From: Verrucomicrobia bacterium LW23
GTDB taxonomy: Bacteria; Verrucomicrobiota; Verrucomicrobiia; Methylacidiphilales; UBA1321
Reading direction: 5' to 3'
Assembly: GCA_003054695.1 (NCBI GenBank)
Contig: QAZA01000053.1
Span: 126,517-190,516 of the forward strand
DNA: 64,000 bases
In this document: positions 15,325 through 24,658 of the stretch, one piece after another
Layout: each line of letters starts with the position of its first letter
Position numbering within the stretch: the first letter of the stretch is position 1
Made by a program: the position numbers and the translations under genes
Notes under the pieces: generated by a model
The model's input: only the letters and a program-made list of their open reading frames with translations
Database searches by the model: none
Told to the model about the DNA's origin: nothing

Positions 15325-17766
15325 ATGTCTGCTGCCACTGTCCAACAGGATTCCAGGGTCCGGACCGTATGCCCCTATTGCGGGGTAGGCTGCGGCATGT
15401 ACCTGCAGGTAAAGGACGGCAAGGTGATAAAAGCGCAGGGTGATAAGGAACATCCCTCCAACCACGGCAAACTGTGTACAAAAGGAGCCACTTCGGCCCA
15501 AACGCTGGATACGGGTGACCGGCTCAGCGTGGCGCAGCTGCGCGAGGGCAAAACCGGCCCGCTGCGCGCGGTGGAAATGGAGGCGGCCCTGGATCACGTG
15601 GCGGCGCGCCTGCGCGGCACTATGGATGAGCACGGGCCGGATGCCGTGGCGTTTTACGTCTCCGGGCAGCTGTCGCTTGAGTGCCAGTATGTGGTCAACA
15701 AACTCAGCAAAGGCTTTATTGCCACCAACAATATCGAGTCGAACTCGCGCCTGTGCATGTCCAGCGCGGCCAGCGGCTACAAGCTGTCGCTCGGCGCGGA
15801 CGGCCCGCCCGGCTCGTACCAGGATTTCGAGAGCACGAATCTTTTCTTTGTCATAGGATCCAACATGGCGGAGTGCCATCCGATCCTTTACCTGCGCATG
15901 CAGGCCGCCCGCAAGAAGACGGGCGCCCGGCTGATCGTCGTGGACCCGCGCCGCACTGCCACGGCGGAGAAGGCGGACCTTTACCTGCCCATCGAGCCCG
16001 GCAGCGATCTGGCGCTGCTCAACGGCCTGCTGCATCTGCTGCTGGAGGCCGGGCATGTGGACCCTGCGTTTATTGCCGCGCATACCGACGGCTGGGAGCA
16101 GATGCCCGCCTTTCTTGCCCACTACACGCCAGTCTATGTCTCCGAGCTTACAGGCTTGGCGGAGAAGGACATACGCACGGCCGCGCAATGGATGGGCGAG
16201 GCTAAAGAGTTCATGAGCCTGTGGACGATGGGCCTCAACCAGAGCACGCACGGCACCTGGCAAACCAACGCCATCTGCAATCTGCACCTTGCCACCGGCA
16301 AAATCTGCCGCCCCGGCAGCGGCCCGTTCTCCCTTACCGGCCAGCCCAACGCCATGGGCGGACGTGAAGTGGGCTACCTTAGCCACGGCCTGCCCGGCCA
16401 GCGCACCGTCGCCAGGCCGGCCGATCGCGCGTTTATCGAGAATTTTTGGGGGCTGCCCACCGGCACGATTCGCCCCACGCCGGGGCCGGACGCGGTGAAT
16501 ATGTTCCGCCGCATGGAGGCGGGGGAGATCAAGGCGCTGTGGGTTATCGGCAGCAACCCGGTGGCGACAATGCCGCGCCGCAGTGGCGTGGCCAACGCGC
16601 TGGAGAAAGCGGAGCTTGTAGTCGTCCAGGACGTTTACTTTCCCACCGAAACCGCCCGCTACGCCGATGTGCTGCTGCCCGGCGCCGTGTGGGCGGAGGC
16701 GGAAGGCACCATGGTCAACTCCGAGCGCATGGTAACGCTGATGCAAAAGGCCACCAACCCGCCCGGCGACAGCCTGCCGGACTGGGAGATTGTGTGCCGT
16801 GTTGCCGCCAAAATGGGCTTTGCCGACGCCTTTGCCTTCCCCACCGCCGCCGCCGTGTTTGACGAAATACGCTCCACCGCCAACCCCGCCACCGGGTACG
16901 ACCTGCGCGGCATGTCGCACGCGCGCCTGCGCACCAGCGGCCCCATCCAGTGGCCGTGCGGTCCCGGCGAGGAAAAAGGCCGCGGCATCCGCTACGTGGA
17001 CGCCGAAGGCGCCTTGCGTTTCCCCACCGAGACCGGCCGCGGCGCGTTTTTTGCCCGCCCCTGCATGCCGCCCGCGGAGATGCCGGACGAAGCCTTTCCG
17101 ATGATTCTGACGACGGGACGCGTTGTCAATCAATGGCATACAATGACGAAGACCGGCAAGGTGCAGCAGCTCAACAAGCTCGACCCCGGCTCGTATGTGG
17201 AGATCCACCCCGAGGACGCCGCGCAGCTCGCCATCCGCAACGGCCAGAAGGTGGAAGTGCGCTCGCGCCGCGGCCTGGGCATCTACCCCGCGCGCGTGAC
17301 GACCGACATCCGCCCCGGCGTCTGCTTTGTGCCGTTTCACTGGAACGATGTGTACGGCGAAAACCTGGCCATCAACGCCGCCACCAACGACGCCACAGAC
17401 CCCATCTCCATGCAGCCGGAGCTGAAATTCTGCGCCGTAGCGCTAACCGCCGTGCCCGGCGGCGCCGACGACGGAGCGGAAGCGGGAGAGGAGATTGGCG
17501 CAGGCATGGATATGCTTGAGGCGCAATCCTTTACGCCGGAGCAAAAGTCCTACCTCCAGCAGTTCCTTACCGGCGAGCTGCGCCGCGGTCTCCGCCCCCC
17601 GGATCTCGTCCCCGCCTGGAGTGAGGATGCCCCCTTTTCCGCCCCCCAGCGCGCGTGGCTCGACGGCTTTCTGGCCGGCGCCGCCGCCGCCAGCCTCGCG
17701 CCGGTAACCGCGGGTGCAACCAGAAAGGCTGCGCCGGCCCCCACAGCGGCAGCGCTTGTCGGATAG
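15325..17766 (+). CDS. Molybdopterin oxidoreductase, assimilatory nitrate reductase type
   Basis: This 813-residue protein of the NasA/NarB type reduces nitrate to nitrite in the cytoplasm. The [4Fe-4S] motif CPYCGVGCGMYLQ with the fourth Cys in KLCTKG opens the protein. The probable Mo ligand cysteine is in SNSRLCMSSAASGYK. Bis-MGD contacts include ESTNLFFVIGSNMAE, VVDPRRTATAEKAD, SGPFSLTGQPNAMGGREVGYL and the C-terminal molydop-binding domain from TTGRVVNQWHTMTKTGKV. No signal peptide is visible, which argues against NapA. After about residue 725 the protein has a tail (FTPEQKSYLQQFLTGEL, then FSAPQRAWLDGFLAGAAAA) that resembles the N-terminal linker of CysJ-like flavoproteins, yet it ends there. 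The electron donor and nitrite reductase genes are not nearby. The ATG at 15325 is preferred over an upstream TTG. Confidence 0.88.
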   Translation: MSAATVQQDSRVRTVCPYCGVGCGMYLQVKDGKVIKAQGDKEHPSNHGKLCTKGATSAQTLDTGDRLSVAQLREGKTGPLRAVEMEAALDHVAARLRGTMDEHGPDAVAFYVSGQLSLECQYVVNKLSKGFIATNNIESNSRLCMSSAASGYKLSLGADGPPGSYQDFESTNLFFVIGSNMAECHPILYLRMQAARKKTGARLIVVDPRRTATAEKADLYLPIEPGSDLALLNGLLHLLLEAGHVDPAFIAAHTDGWEQMPAFLAHYTPVYVSELTGLAEKDIRTAAQWMGEAKEFMSLWTMGLNQSTHGTWQTNAICNLHLATGKICRPGSGPFSLTGQPNAMGGREVGYLSHGLPGQRTVARPADRAFIENFWGLPTGTIRPTPGPDAVNMFRRMEAGEIKALWVIGSNPVATMPRRSGVANALEKAELVVVQDVYFPTETARYADVLLPGAVWAEAEGTMVNSERMVTLMQKATNPPGDSLPDWEIVCRVAAKMGFADAFAFPTAAAVFDEIRSTANPATGYDLRGMSHARLRTSGPIQWPCGPGEEKGRGIRYVDAEGALRFPTETGRGAFFARPCMPPAEMPDEAFPMILTTGRVVNQWHTMTKTGKVQQLNKLDPGSYVEIHPEDAAQLAIRNGQKVEVRSRRGLGIYPARVTTDIRPGVCFVPFHWNDVYGENLAINAATNDATDPISMQPELKFCAVALTAVPGGADDGAEAGEEIGAGMDMLEAQSFTPEQKSYLQQFLTGELRRGLRPPDLVPAWSEDAPFSAPQRAWLDGFLAGAAAASLAPVTAGATRKAAPAPTAAALVG

Positions 17767-17797
17767 CGTTCTGACAAACTTTTTCTGCTTGGTTAAA

Positions 17798-17818
17798 GCT
17801 TGAATCACAGTTTCAAGC
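17798..17818 (+). terminator. Short hairpin after nitrate reductase gene
   Basis: gcttgaa and ttcaagc form a 7-base stem with a 7-base loop, 31 bases after the stop codon. There is no T-tract, so termination is only possible. The rest of 17767 to 18020 shows nothing I can name. Confidence 0.35.
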
Positions 17819-18020
17819 GCACTCGCGGCCATAATGCGATCGTGACTGTTTGTCCTGTCAGTTGTGCTTATGGTGGATCCGCCCCTGCCAACCCGGGGCG
17901 CCTCGCTTGTGGGCTGGAGCCGCAAAGAGAAGACAGTTGAAGATGGCTTTTTGCTCGCCGACGAGGGTGGCTTTTGTGCAAAGTGGTGTATGCAAGTATA
18001 GCGATAGTCGCAAAACGCAA

Positions 18021-18048
18021 TTGCAATGCGCTAAATGATAGATATGAT
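18021..18048 (+). promoter_or_regulatory. Candidate sigma-70-type promoter for the 18061 gene
   Basis: ttgcaa (18021 to 18026) and tatgat (18043 to 18048) are separated by 16 bases, close to the -35/-10 consensus. The start codon at 18061 is only 12 bases after the -10 box, so the transcript would have a very short leader. No Shine-Dalgarno sequence is seen. Confidence 0.4.
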
Positions 18049-18060
18049 AGAGCAAACCCT

Positions 18061-20394
18061 ATGATCGCACGCCCGACACTCCTGTCCGTCGCGCTCTGCG
18101 CCCTCTCCTTCGCCGCGCCTTTGCCGCTCCCCCTGCGCGCCGCTGACTCCGCTCCGCGTCTGGAACTGCGCCCGGCCGGCATGGAGCTTATTGAGGAAAT
18201 CGACGTGGCCGCGACGGCGCCGCCACGCGAGTTCCCCCAGGGCGCAAGCCGGGTGGAGAGTGCGCTTGGTGGTAGCATCCGCATGCTGCCCAACGACTTA
18301 CCGGGGCCCAAGCACTTCGGCTACCTCATAGGCAAGGGCAAAGGGCTGCGGGCGGGGGAGCTTTACGTGCTGGAAATCGAGTACCCGGAGGACAAGCCGC
18401 GTAGCATTATTGTGCATAACCGTGGGTGTGAGACAATCCGTGGCTTTTACACCGGCAACACCGTCGGCGACGCCCTCGCCGCCAAATATGTCAGCGGCAA
18501 TCCGGAGTCCCTGGAGATCCCGCTTTCCGGCCGCTTTGAGCGCAGCCAGACCGTTTTCCAGCTTCAGGATCGCACCTCCGTCATCAGCTGGAAACGCGGT
18601 GCCGAGCTGCCCGAGGGCGAAACGGGCGCCCGCGTGCTGCGCCCGTCGGACGGCTTCTGGGTCTACATCTCGCAGATGGATCCCGTGCAGGATCCCCTGA
18701 ACGCCGGCGCCGCCGTCTCCAAAATTCGCCTCTATAAAGCGCCCGCGTTTGATCAGTTGGCACAACCGCCCCGCCTGCCCCCGGACGGCCTTCCTCGGCG
18801 CCACATCTTCTTTCGCGAGGAGATGGCAGACGACGTGGTTGGCGATGCGAAGCCGGAGAAAAACGGGTTTGACGATGCGAATGACTGGTACGTCGGCAAG
18901 GCCAGGATCTCGCGAATCCTGTGCATGAATGTGCTGGCCAAGGACCTGCTCGAGTTCGGTGCCAACCAGGGCTGGGATTCCACCAAATTCGGCAGCAACT
19001 CGTGGGTGTATCAAACGCCATATCCCCAGCGCTGGGCCAGGATCGTTGAGACGGCGCGCAAATTCAACCTTGGCGTGCTGCCCTACTACGAGTACAGCGG
19101 CAGCAAAGGCGAGCGCGGCCTCGGCCCCCAAAAGAGGGCTATCCCGCTGAACGGCGAGAACTACACGCACGTGCCCTGGTGCGAGACCGCGCGCGCTGAT
19201 CTCACCGATCCGGACACCTTCGAAGATTTCCGCAAGATGCTGGAGATTACTGTGATCGACCAGAAAAGCCGGGCCGATTTCGTCGGCGTCTGGCTCCGCC
19301 CGCGCCCCAGTCAGCTCCCCGTCAGCTTCTCGGATGCCGCAATCGCGCGTTTTATCAGCGAGACGGGCGCCACGCCCCCGATAACCCGCGATAAGCTAAA
19401 GAACGACAAGAAGTTATACGACGCCTACATGCAATGGTGGCGCACGAAGCGCCGCGATTTCCTCACCAAAATCCGCGACTACCTGCGCGCCAACGGCGTC
19501 CCCAATGCCATTGTCCTGTACACGTGCGATGCCTCCGAGCCCGGCGCCGCCCAGCCCGGCGGAGCGCGCAGCGGCCTGGTGGCGGAGAACCCCGCCTCGT
19601 GGTCCCGAGTCCCCGGCCTGAAGAAGCCGCCCGTGCCCCTGGCCCAGGCCCTGCGCGAGCGCTGGAGCTTTGATGCGCAAACACTTCCGCATCCCACATG
19701 GGACAAGTGGGAGTGGCAGCACGCCGTCCCCCGGCACGATCCCCAAAGCTACGCGCAGCTGCCCGGCGTCATGCCCACCTGGTCCTTCAACCGCGCCTAC
19801 ACTGTGGGCGATGCATCCGGCCTGGCGGCATTCACCGGCCCCACCGGCGGCCTGGCCATGATTCGCCACTACCCGCTGAACGAAGACATGATGCGCCTGG
19901 ATAAAGCATTGAACGGCAAGGACCTGGACCCGCTCGGCTACTACACGGCCGACATGGATCGCGCAGGCCCATACACCATGCTGGCCGAGGCCCGCGCCAT
20001 GGCCAACGGCAACCCCACGGAGCTTGGCTACCTGGTCTCCAACAACTTTAACCGTGCGTTCCCTGTCTACGTCCGTAACTTCAACGCTGCGTTTCTTGCA
20101 CTGCCCGCCCTCCCCAGCCGCCTGGTGGAGCGTGCCGCGTCGCACCCGGATGTTGTCGTGCGGCGCATCGACGCCCCGGGCGCCACTCCGTCTGCCCCGC
20201 CCGCCGGCACTTGGCTGGCCGTCGTCAACACCGGCTATGGCGAAGTGCGCGACGTCTCCATTCAGCTTCCCGTCACCGACCGCGTCCGCGTTACCAACGC
20301 GGCCACAGGCGAGGCAGTGGATTCCACGGGCGGGGTGGTTCGCCTCAGCCTCTACCCGTGCCAGCTTGTCGCGCTGCGGGTGGAGACCCGGTAA
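18061..20394 (+). CDS. Large secreted protein, putative barrel-type glycosidase
   Basis: This 777-residue protein has a clear signal peptide (LLSVALCALSFAAPLPLPLRA before ADS). I do not recognise a named family. The first 230 residues look like a beta-rich module (EIEYPEDKPRSIIVHNRG). The region from about 270 to 640 has the look of a TIM barrel: ILCMNVLAKDLLEFGAN, RKFNLGVLPYYEYSGSKGERG, DFRKMLEITVIDQKSRADFVGVWLRP and VVLYTCDAS-like strands ending in acidic or aromatic residues. The C-terminus is a small beta domain. The frame extends upstream to 17974, but the signal peptide fixes the start at 18061. The next gene on the same strand is another large barrel protein, so both may work in one glycan pathway. 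Confidence 0.65.
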   Translation: MIARPTLLSVALCALSFAAPLPLPLRAADSAPRLELRPAGMELIEEIDVAATAPPREFPQGASRVESALGGSIRMLPNDLPGPKHFGYLIGKGKGLRAGELYVLEIEYPEDKPRSIIVHNRGCETIRGFYTGNTVGDALAAKYVSGNPESLEIPLSGRFERSQTVFQLQDRTSVISWKRGAELPEGETGARVLRPSDGFWVYISQMDPVQDPLNAGAAVSKIRLYKAPAFDQLAQPPRLPPDGLPRRHIFFREEMADDVVGDAKPEKNGFDDANDWYVGKARISRILCMNVLAKDLLEFGANQGWDSTKFGSNSWVYQTPYPQRWARIVETARKFNLGVLPYYEYSGSKGERGLGPQKRAIPLNGENYTHVPWCETARADLTDPDTFEDFRKMLEITVIDQKSRADFVGVWLRPRPSQLPVSFSDAAIARFISETGATPPITRDKLKNDKKLYDAYMQWWRTKRRDFLTKIRDYLRANGVPNAIVLYTCDASEPGAAQPGGARSGLVAENPASWSRVPGLKKPPVPLAQALRERWSFDAQTLPHPTWDKWEWQHAVPRHDPQSYAQLPGVMPTWSFNRAYTVGDASGLAAFTGPTGGLAMIRHYPLNEDMMRLDKALNGKDLDPLGYYTADMDRAGPYTMLAEARAMANGNPTELGYLVSNNFNRAFPVYVRNFNAAFLALPALPSRLVERAASHPDVVVRRIDAPGATPSAPPAGTWLAVVNTGYGEVRDVSIQLPVTDRVRVTNAATGEAVDSTGGVVRLSLYPCQLVALRVETR

Positions 20395-20619
20395 GCTGCG
20401 AGTGTGGGGCGTAACCAAGAGTCAAGGCGCGGTGGTGTTTGACAAGGGCAAACAGCGGTTAAACGAAGCTTGAGCCTCGCAAATAAGCTTCAAGAGGCGA
20501 ATAAATGATCTCTTTGCAACCGCTCTGAATACCTCCGCAATGAGTATGCGCTCTGTATACGTTTCCACTGTCATAGAACAGATTACAATTTCCTCAACCA
20601 ACCGCTTCTTCCTACCTCG

Positions 20620-22770
20620 ATGACCACCACCTCCTTCCCTGTTGCCGAGCCTCCCGCTACCACCTCTCAGCCCAGCGCAGTCGTTCAGCCTCAATCACTT
20701 ACGGCATCGGCGCTGTCGCTCAGCGCCCCCATCCGCCTCGGTCCGTTTACGCTGCATCTGGCGTTTGAGGGCGAGCGTTTCGCAGGGCTGGGGCAGGTGC
20801 TCTTCGAGACCACCCCGCTGCGTTCCGGCCAGCTTCCCTGGCTCTTTTATACGGAAAGCGAAAGCGGCGCCCGCTTTACGCGCTTTACCCTTCGCGATGT
20901 CGTTCGCCATCAACACGATGCTTCGATTGTGTTTGAGGCCGAAGGCGAATGGCTCCCTCGCATTCAGGAGGCCGATGCCATGGGCGACGCCCGGTTTCGC
21001 ACACGCCGCGTTGCTCCCCGTAAGGCCCTCTTTACGTGGAACTTACGACAAATCCAGGAGACGATCGCCGGTAACGCATACATGGGCCTGGCCATGCAAC
21101 TGCACGTTTCGTCTCCCGGCGAGCCGATCCATTGGGTGATTGAAGACACCACGTGGGAAATCGGCGGCGAAGCTGCGGGAGCCGTTCTTATTCAACAGGA
21201 TACGTCGACGATCGACTTGGAGCAGACCGTCGCCGCAGACAGCGCGTTCAGCACCATCGAAAAATTCTTTACCAAAGGCTGGGGCGGCGCCTACCCCATG
21301 GATATGATGCCGCGCGCCGCCGGCGCCTCGCCGCTCGACTTCCAGACCAAAGGCGATCTCGCCATCACCCTGTTTGCCGAGCGCCCGTCCCTCACGCGCG
21401 CCCGCCTGGAGAAATTTGCGGACGAGAACGTGATCCACTACACGGACCGCGCCTTCTTTGCGCTTACCGAAAACGCCGTCGCGCCGGAGCGTAAGCTGCT
21501 CGTCTACCGGCACCCGGCGCCGCTCCAACGCCACGAGTGGCGCAACCTGTGGCTCGACCTCTTCGTCGAGGTGCGCGCCCGCATCACGCGCCCGTTTGGC
21601 TTCGAGCCGGAGATTCCGCGGCCGGGAACCTGGAGCCATCTGTGGGACAACGACTTGCACAAGCTTGGGCCGGGCTGGATCAACGAGCTGCGCGACGCCA
21701 TCCCCAACCTGGCGCGCCTCGGCTTCCGCGACGTGTTTACGCACGGCGTGTGGGATTCGATCACCAGCGACCCAAACCCCAAGGAGAAAGGCAACATTTG
21801 CTGCCCCTACCAGTTTACTTTTGCCGAGAGCTTTGGCGGCGTGGCCGGCATGCGGGTGCTTACCGACACGGCGCGCGCCGCCGGCATGGAGCTGTTCCAG
21901 TGGTTCAGCTTCCACCTGAGCAAGCACGCGCCGGTGTGGAAGGAGCACCCGGACTGGGTGCTGCGCGAGGCGAACGGCGATCCGTGGGACGGCAATTATG
22001 GCTCGCTCTGGAGCGGTCGCTACCGTAGCGGCTATGGCGAGTGGACCCAAAAAATCACCAGAGATACCTGTGCGGAGGCGAAGCTGGACGGGATTTTCTG
22101 GGACTCCTACCAGAACCTCGGCGTGACGTGCGTGGACTGGAGCGCGCCCGACAAAGCGCCGCAGGCCGAGGAGATCTGGAAATTTCAAGGCGAATTGCAG
22201 CGCCTTGGCATCCGCCATCGGCCGGAAATCACCACTATTTTTGGCGTCAGCAGCGTGGCGATGTTCGGCTTTGAGGGCGACTCCTTCCGCCGCCGGCTGT
22301 GGGCGGATACGGTGCGCAACGACGACATTTTTGCGCTGATGGACTGCTCGCCGGCCTACTTTACCAAGGGCTATCCCTTTACGGCGCAAAAGATTAGCCC
22401 GGAAAAGTACTTCTGGATGTGCGGGCATCGCGTGGTCTCCAGTATGAGCTCACGGCCATGGGTCAGCATCGCGCCGGCCGATCCGGAGCACGCGGCGCCA
22501 CCGGTGCCGGGGGGCGAGCTGGCGGAGGAGTACGCGCGCGTTAACCACATGTATAACGCAGCCGTGGAGCGCATGCATCGCCTGCGCCTGGTGGAGGGCG
22601 GCACGCATACGCTTTGGCTGGATGCCGAAGATCGGTCCGCGGTCGTCTGGGCGTTCAAAACTGCCACGGTGCAGCACTCCGGCCCGGCGCGGGAGCTTGG
22701 CAGCGGCCGCACCGTAACGGCTGCCGGCACGCTGGCGGTGAGCGCCGGCGAGGTGTGGACGCTCGGGTAA
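20620..22770 (+). CDS. Putative glycosidase with GH36-like barrel, cytoplasmic
   Basis: This 716-residue protein has no signal peptide. The first 270 residues are beta-rich (a super-sandwich type domain is plausible). The centre (about 330 to 610) looks like the (beta/alpha)8 barrel of alpha-galactosidase-like enzymes: GTWSHLWDNDLHKLGPGW, ARLGFRDVFTHGVWDS, AAGMELFQWFSFHLSKHAPVW followed by HPDWVLREANGD, and KLDGIFWDSYQNLGV. The FWDSY segment sits where the GH36 nucleophile Asp would be. The C-terminus is a small beta domain. Clade and substrate cannot be named by eye. It lies 225 bases after the other barrel protein on the same strand; that gap shows no clear promoter beyond AT-rich patches. 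Confidence 0.6.
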   Translation: MTTTSFPVAEPPATTSQPSAVVQPQSLTASALSLSAPIRLGPFTLHLAFEGERFAGLGQVLFETTPLRSGQLPWLFYTESESGARFTRFTLRDVVRHQHDASIVFEAEGEWLPRIQEADAMGDARFRTRRVAPRKALFTWNLRQIQETIAGNAYMGLAMQLHVSSPGEPIHWVIEDTTWEIGGEAAGAVLIQQDTSTIDLEQTVAADSAFSTIEKFFTKGWGGAYPMDMMPRAAGASPLDFQTKGDLAITLFAERPSLTRARLEKFADENVIHYTDRAFFALTENAVAPERKLLVYRHPAPLQRHEWRNLWLDLFVEVRARITRPFGFEPEIPRPGTWSHLWDNDLHKLGPGWINELRDAIPNLARLGFRDVFTHGVWDSITSDPNPKEKGNICCPYQFTFAESFGGVAGMRVLTDTARAAGMELFQWFSFHLSKHAPVWKEHPDWVLREANGDPWDGNYGSLWSGRYRSGYGEWTQKITRDTCAEAKLDGIFWDSYQNLGVTCVDWSAPDKAPQAEEIWKFQGELQRLGIRHRPEITTIFGVSSVAMFGFEGDSFRRRLWADTVRNDDIFALMDCSPAYFTKGYPFTAQKISPEKYFWMCGHRVVSSMSSRPWVSIAPADPEHAAPPVPGGELAEEYARVNHMYNAAVERMHRLRLVEGGTHTLWLDAEDRSAVVWAFKTATVQHSGPARELGSGRTVTAAGTLAVSAGEVWTLG

Positions 22771-22831
22771 AGTTGAGTTGCCCAGCCTCGCCCTGCCGAT
22801 GCCTGAAGGAGCAGGGGCGGTGGGGTGGCAG

Positions 22832-22853
22832 GCGGCGGAAGTGATTCCGCCGC
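22832..22853. terminator. Bidirectional hairpin between convergent genes
   Basis: gcggcggaa, loop gtga, ttccgccgc make a perfect 9-base GC-rich stem between the ends of the 20620 gene and the leftward GT2 gene. There is no strong T-tract on either side, so it may work in both directions with modest efficiency. Confidence 0.5.
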
Positions 22854-22855
22854 AG

Positions 22856-24469
22856 CTACTTGGAGGCGCCGACGGCTGCCGTTTCGGCCCCCATGCGCTC
22901 CGTATTCGCGCGGCCAGGTAACGGCAGCAGGCCCATACCTGCCAAGGAGAGAGTTGCAATGTAGCTAAACCCAACAGCGTGAAGGGCTAGCGTAACCAGC
23001 CATTGATAGAGCCCATAGTGCAAGGCAACAAGTGTGGCGGCAATGTAGGCCAGGGCCAGGGCAGCCTCAATGGCGACCAGGATGTTTTGCCTGGGGCTGC
23101 TGTAGACGGTGCGATCGACGACGGCCGTACGGGTGCTTCGACCTCGCCCAACAAGGGCAAGCTTGGGCGTGCGCACGAATTCAAACGGGTGGCGGAAAAA
23201 GCCTTCAATAACTGCGACGGCATTGTTGACGGACATGCCGATGGTGGCCGACATGTAGAAGGGGATGAGGCCTGTCGCAACTAATTTATCCTGAGGAAGT
23301 TGCGTAATCACCGCCACGATAAAACTCAAGGATGCCAGCGCCGCGGCGGAGAATGTGAGGACCAGCCACTGCGGCATAGCAAAGTGGCCGGTGGCAACCA
23401 GGGCGAAAGTAAGGAGATTCAGCAACGCAAATGCGGCAATGATGACGTGTATGCTGTAACCCATAAAGTGCATAAGCGCCTCCATTTTATGAGCGGGTGA
23501 TACAGGCTCGCGCATGATGCGGGGGATGAGCTTCAGGGCCGTTTGAACGGTACCGCGGGCCCATCGGCGCTGCTGGGCCTTGAAGCCGAAGACATCCGGC
23601 GGAACTTCCCCTGGCGCAACGGTTTGCGGCGCGAAACGAAAACGCCAGCCGCGCAGCTGCGCGCGGTAACTCAGGTCCAGATCCTCGGTCAGCGTGTCGT
23701 CGTGCCAGTTGCCGGCATCAATAATGCATGCCTTGCGCCAGATTCCGGCGGTGCCATTAAAGTTAAAAAACAGGCCGCGCGCCTGGCGGGAGACTTGCTC
23801 GACAAGAAAATGGCCGTCGATGAGGAACGCCTGCACGCGGGTGAGCAGGCTGTACTCGTGGTTAAGGTGGCCCCAGCGCGCCTGCACCATGCCGACCTTG
23901 TCGGAGTTAAACAACGGCAACAGGTTACGCAGAAAGTCGCGATCGGGGACAAAGTCGGCGTCAAAGATGGCGATGAACTCGCCCCGGGCGGTTTCCAAAC
24001 CCTCGCGCAGCGCGCCGGCCTTGAAGCCCTGACGGTGCGAGCGGTGAATGTGCTTGATCGCAACACCTTGTGCAGCAAGCTCTTCCGTTACGCGCGAGCT
24101 GATGCGTACCGTGTCGTCGGTGGAGTCGTCGAGGAGCTGGATTTCGAAGCGATCGCGCGGGTAGTCGAGAGCCGAGGCGGCTCGGGCCAGGCGTTCAACC
24201 ACGTGGCGCTCGTTATAAACGGGAAGCTGGACGGTGACGAAGGGGAGGGAGGCGGGATTGGAGAAATCGGGAGGAGGAAGGCTTTGAGCATCAAAGGTTT
24301 GGCGACTATTGCGGAACCACGGCATGCCGGCCAGCATAACAAGGCGGTGGAGGCTGTGGAGAACCAGCAGGACGGCCAGGACGATATAGATAGCCAGGAG
24401 AAAGAGTTGCATTAATCTTGTTGGAATAGATGTGCCGGGAACGTTCGACTTTTTATAGGTAGGCCGCAA
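22856..24469 (-). CDS. Processive family 2 glycosyltransferase (cellulose synthase/mannan synthase-like)
   Basis: A 537-residue membrane GT2. An N-terminal membrane helix (LFLLAIYIVLAVLLVLHSL) precedes the cytosolic GT-A domain. The domain has FVTVQLPVYNERHVVERL, LLDDSTDDT, the DxD-type FDADFVPD, the base motif TEDLDLSYR and the processivity motif QQRRW. Several C-terminal helices follow (for example VIIAAFALLNLLTFALVATG). The layout matches CslA-like mannosyl- or glucosyltransferases that polymerise and export a polysaccharide. The ATG at 24469 gives a 19-residue leader before a second Met at 24412, which could also be the start. It diverges from the kinase/Thg1 pair. Confidence 0.88.
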   Translation of the reverse strand: MRPTYKKSNVPGTSIPTRLMQLFLLAIYIVLAVLLVLHSLHRLVMLAGMPWFRNSRQTFDAQSLPPPDFSNPASLPFVTVQLPVYNERHVVERLARAASALDYPRDRFEIQLLDDSTDDTVRISSRVTEELAAQGVAIKHIHRSHRQGFKAGALREGLETARGEFIAIFDADFVPDRDFLRNLLPLFNSDKVGMVQARWGHLNHEYSLLTRVQAFLIDGHFLVEQVSRQARGLFFNFNGTAGIWRKACIIDAGNWHDDTLTEDLDLSYRAQLRGWRFRFAPQTVAPGEVPPDVFGFKAQQRRWARGTVQTALKLIPRIMREPVSPAHKMEALMHFMGYSIHVIIAAFALLNLLTFALVATGHFAMPQWLVLTFSAAALASLSFIVAVITQLPQDKLVATGLIPFYMSATIGMSVNNAVAVIEGFFRHPFEFVRTPKLALVGRGRSTRTAVVDRTVYSSPRQNILVAIEAALALAYIAATLVALHYGLYQWLVTLALHAVGFSYIATLSLAGMGLLPLPGRANTERMGAETAAVGASK

Positions 24470-24605
24470 AATCTCGGCAACAGTTTAGATAAGAAGGATA
24501 TACGTTATAACAGAGGGGAATTTTTGAATGGATGGAGCCAGCCCCTCAACCTGAAGCAATTGTTGGGCCAGGATGAAAATGGGTATTGTTGAGGATTTGC
24601 AGCCG

Positions 24606-24635
24606 TTGACTTTGTATGGCACGGGTGTGTACAAT
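24606..24635 (+). promoter_or_regulatory. Sigma-70-type promoter of the kinase/Thg1 pair
   Basis: ttgact (24606 to 24611) and tacaat (24630 to 24635) with an 18-base spacer are close to consensus. Transcription would start near 24642, about 17 bases before the ATG at 24659. This is the best promoter match I found in the window and implies the pair is expressed on its own. Confidence 0.6.
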
Positions 24636-24658
24636 TCGTAAAGAATTGAGCAGCAGCT

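Noticed and set aside
15289-17340. 683-codon frame antisense to the nitrate reductase
   Set aside because: Opposite strand carries all molybdopterin motifs; the antisense product is His/Gly/Ala-rich shadow sequence.
20440-20520. Repeated aagcttga/agcttcaag words near 20460 as a terminator
   Set aside because: Pairing is short and broken, and there is no T-tract.
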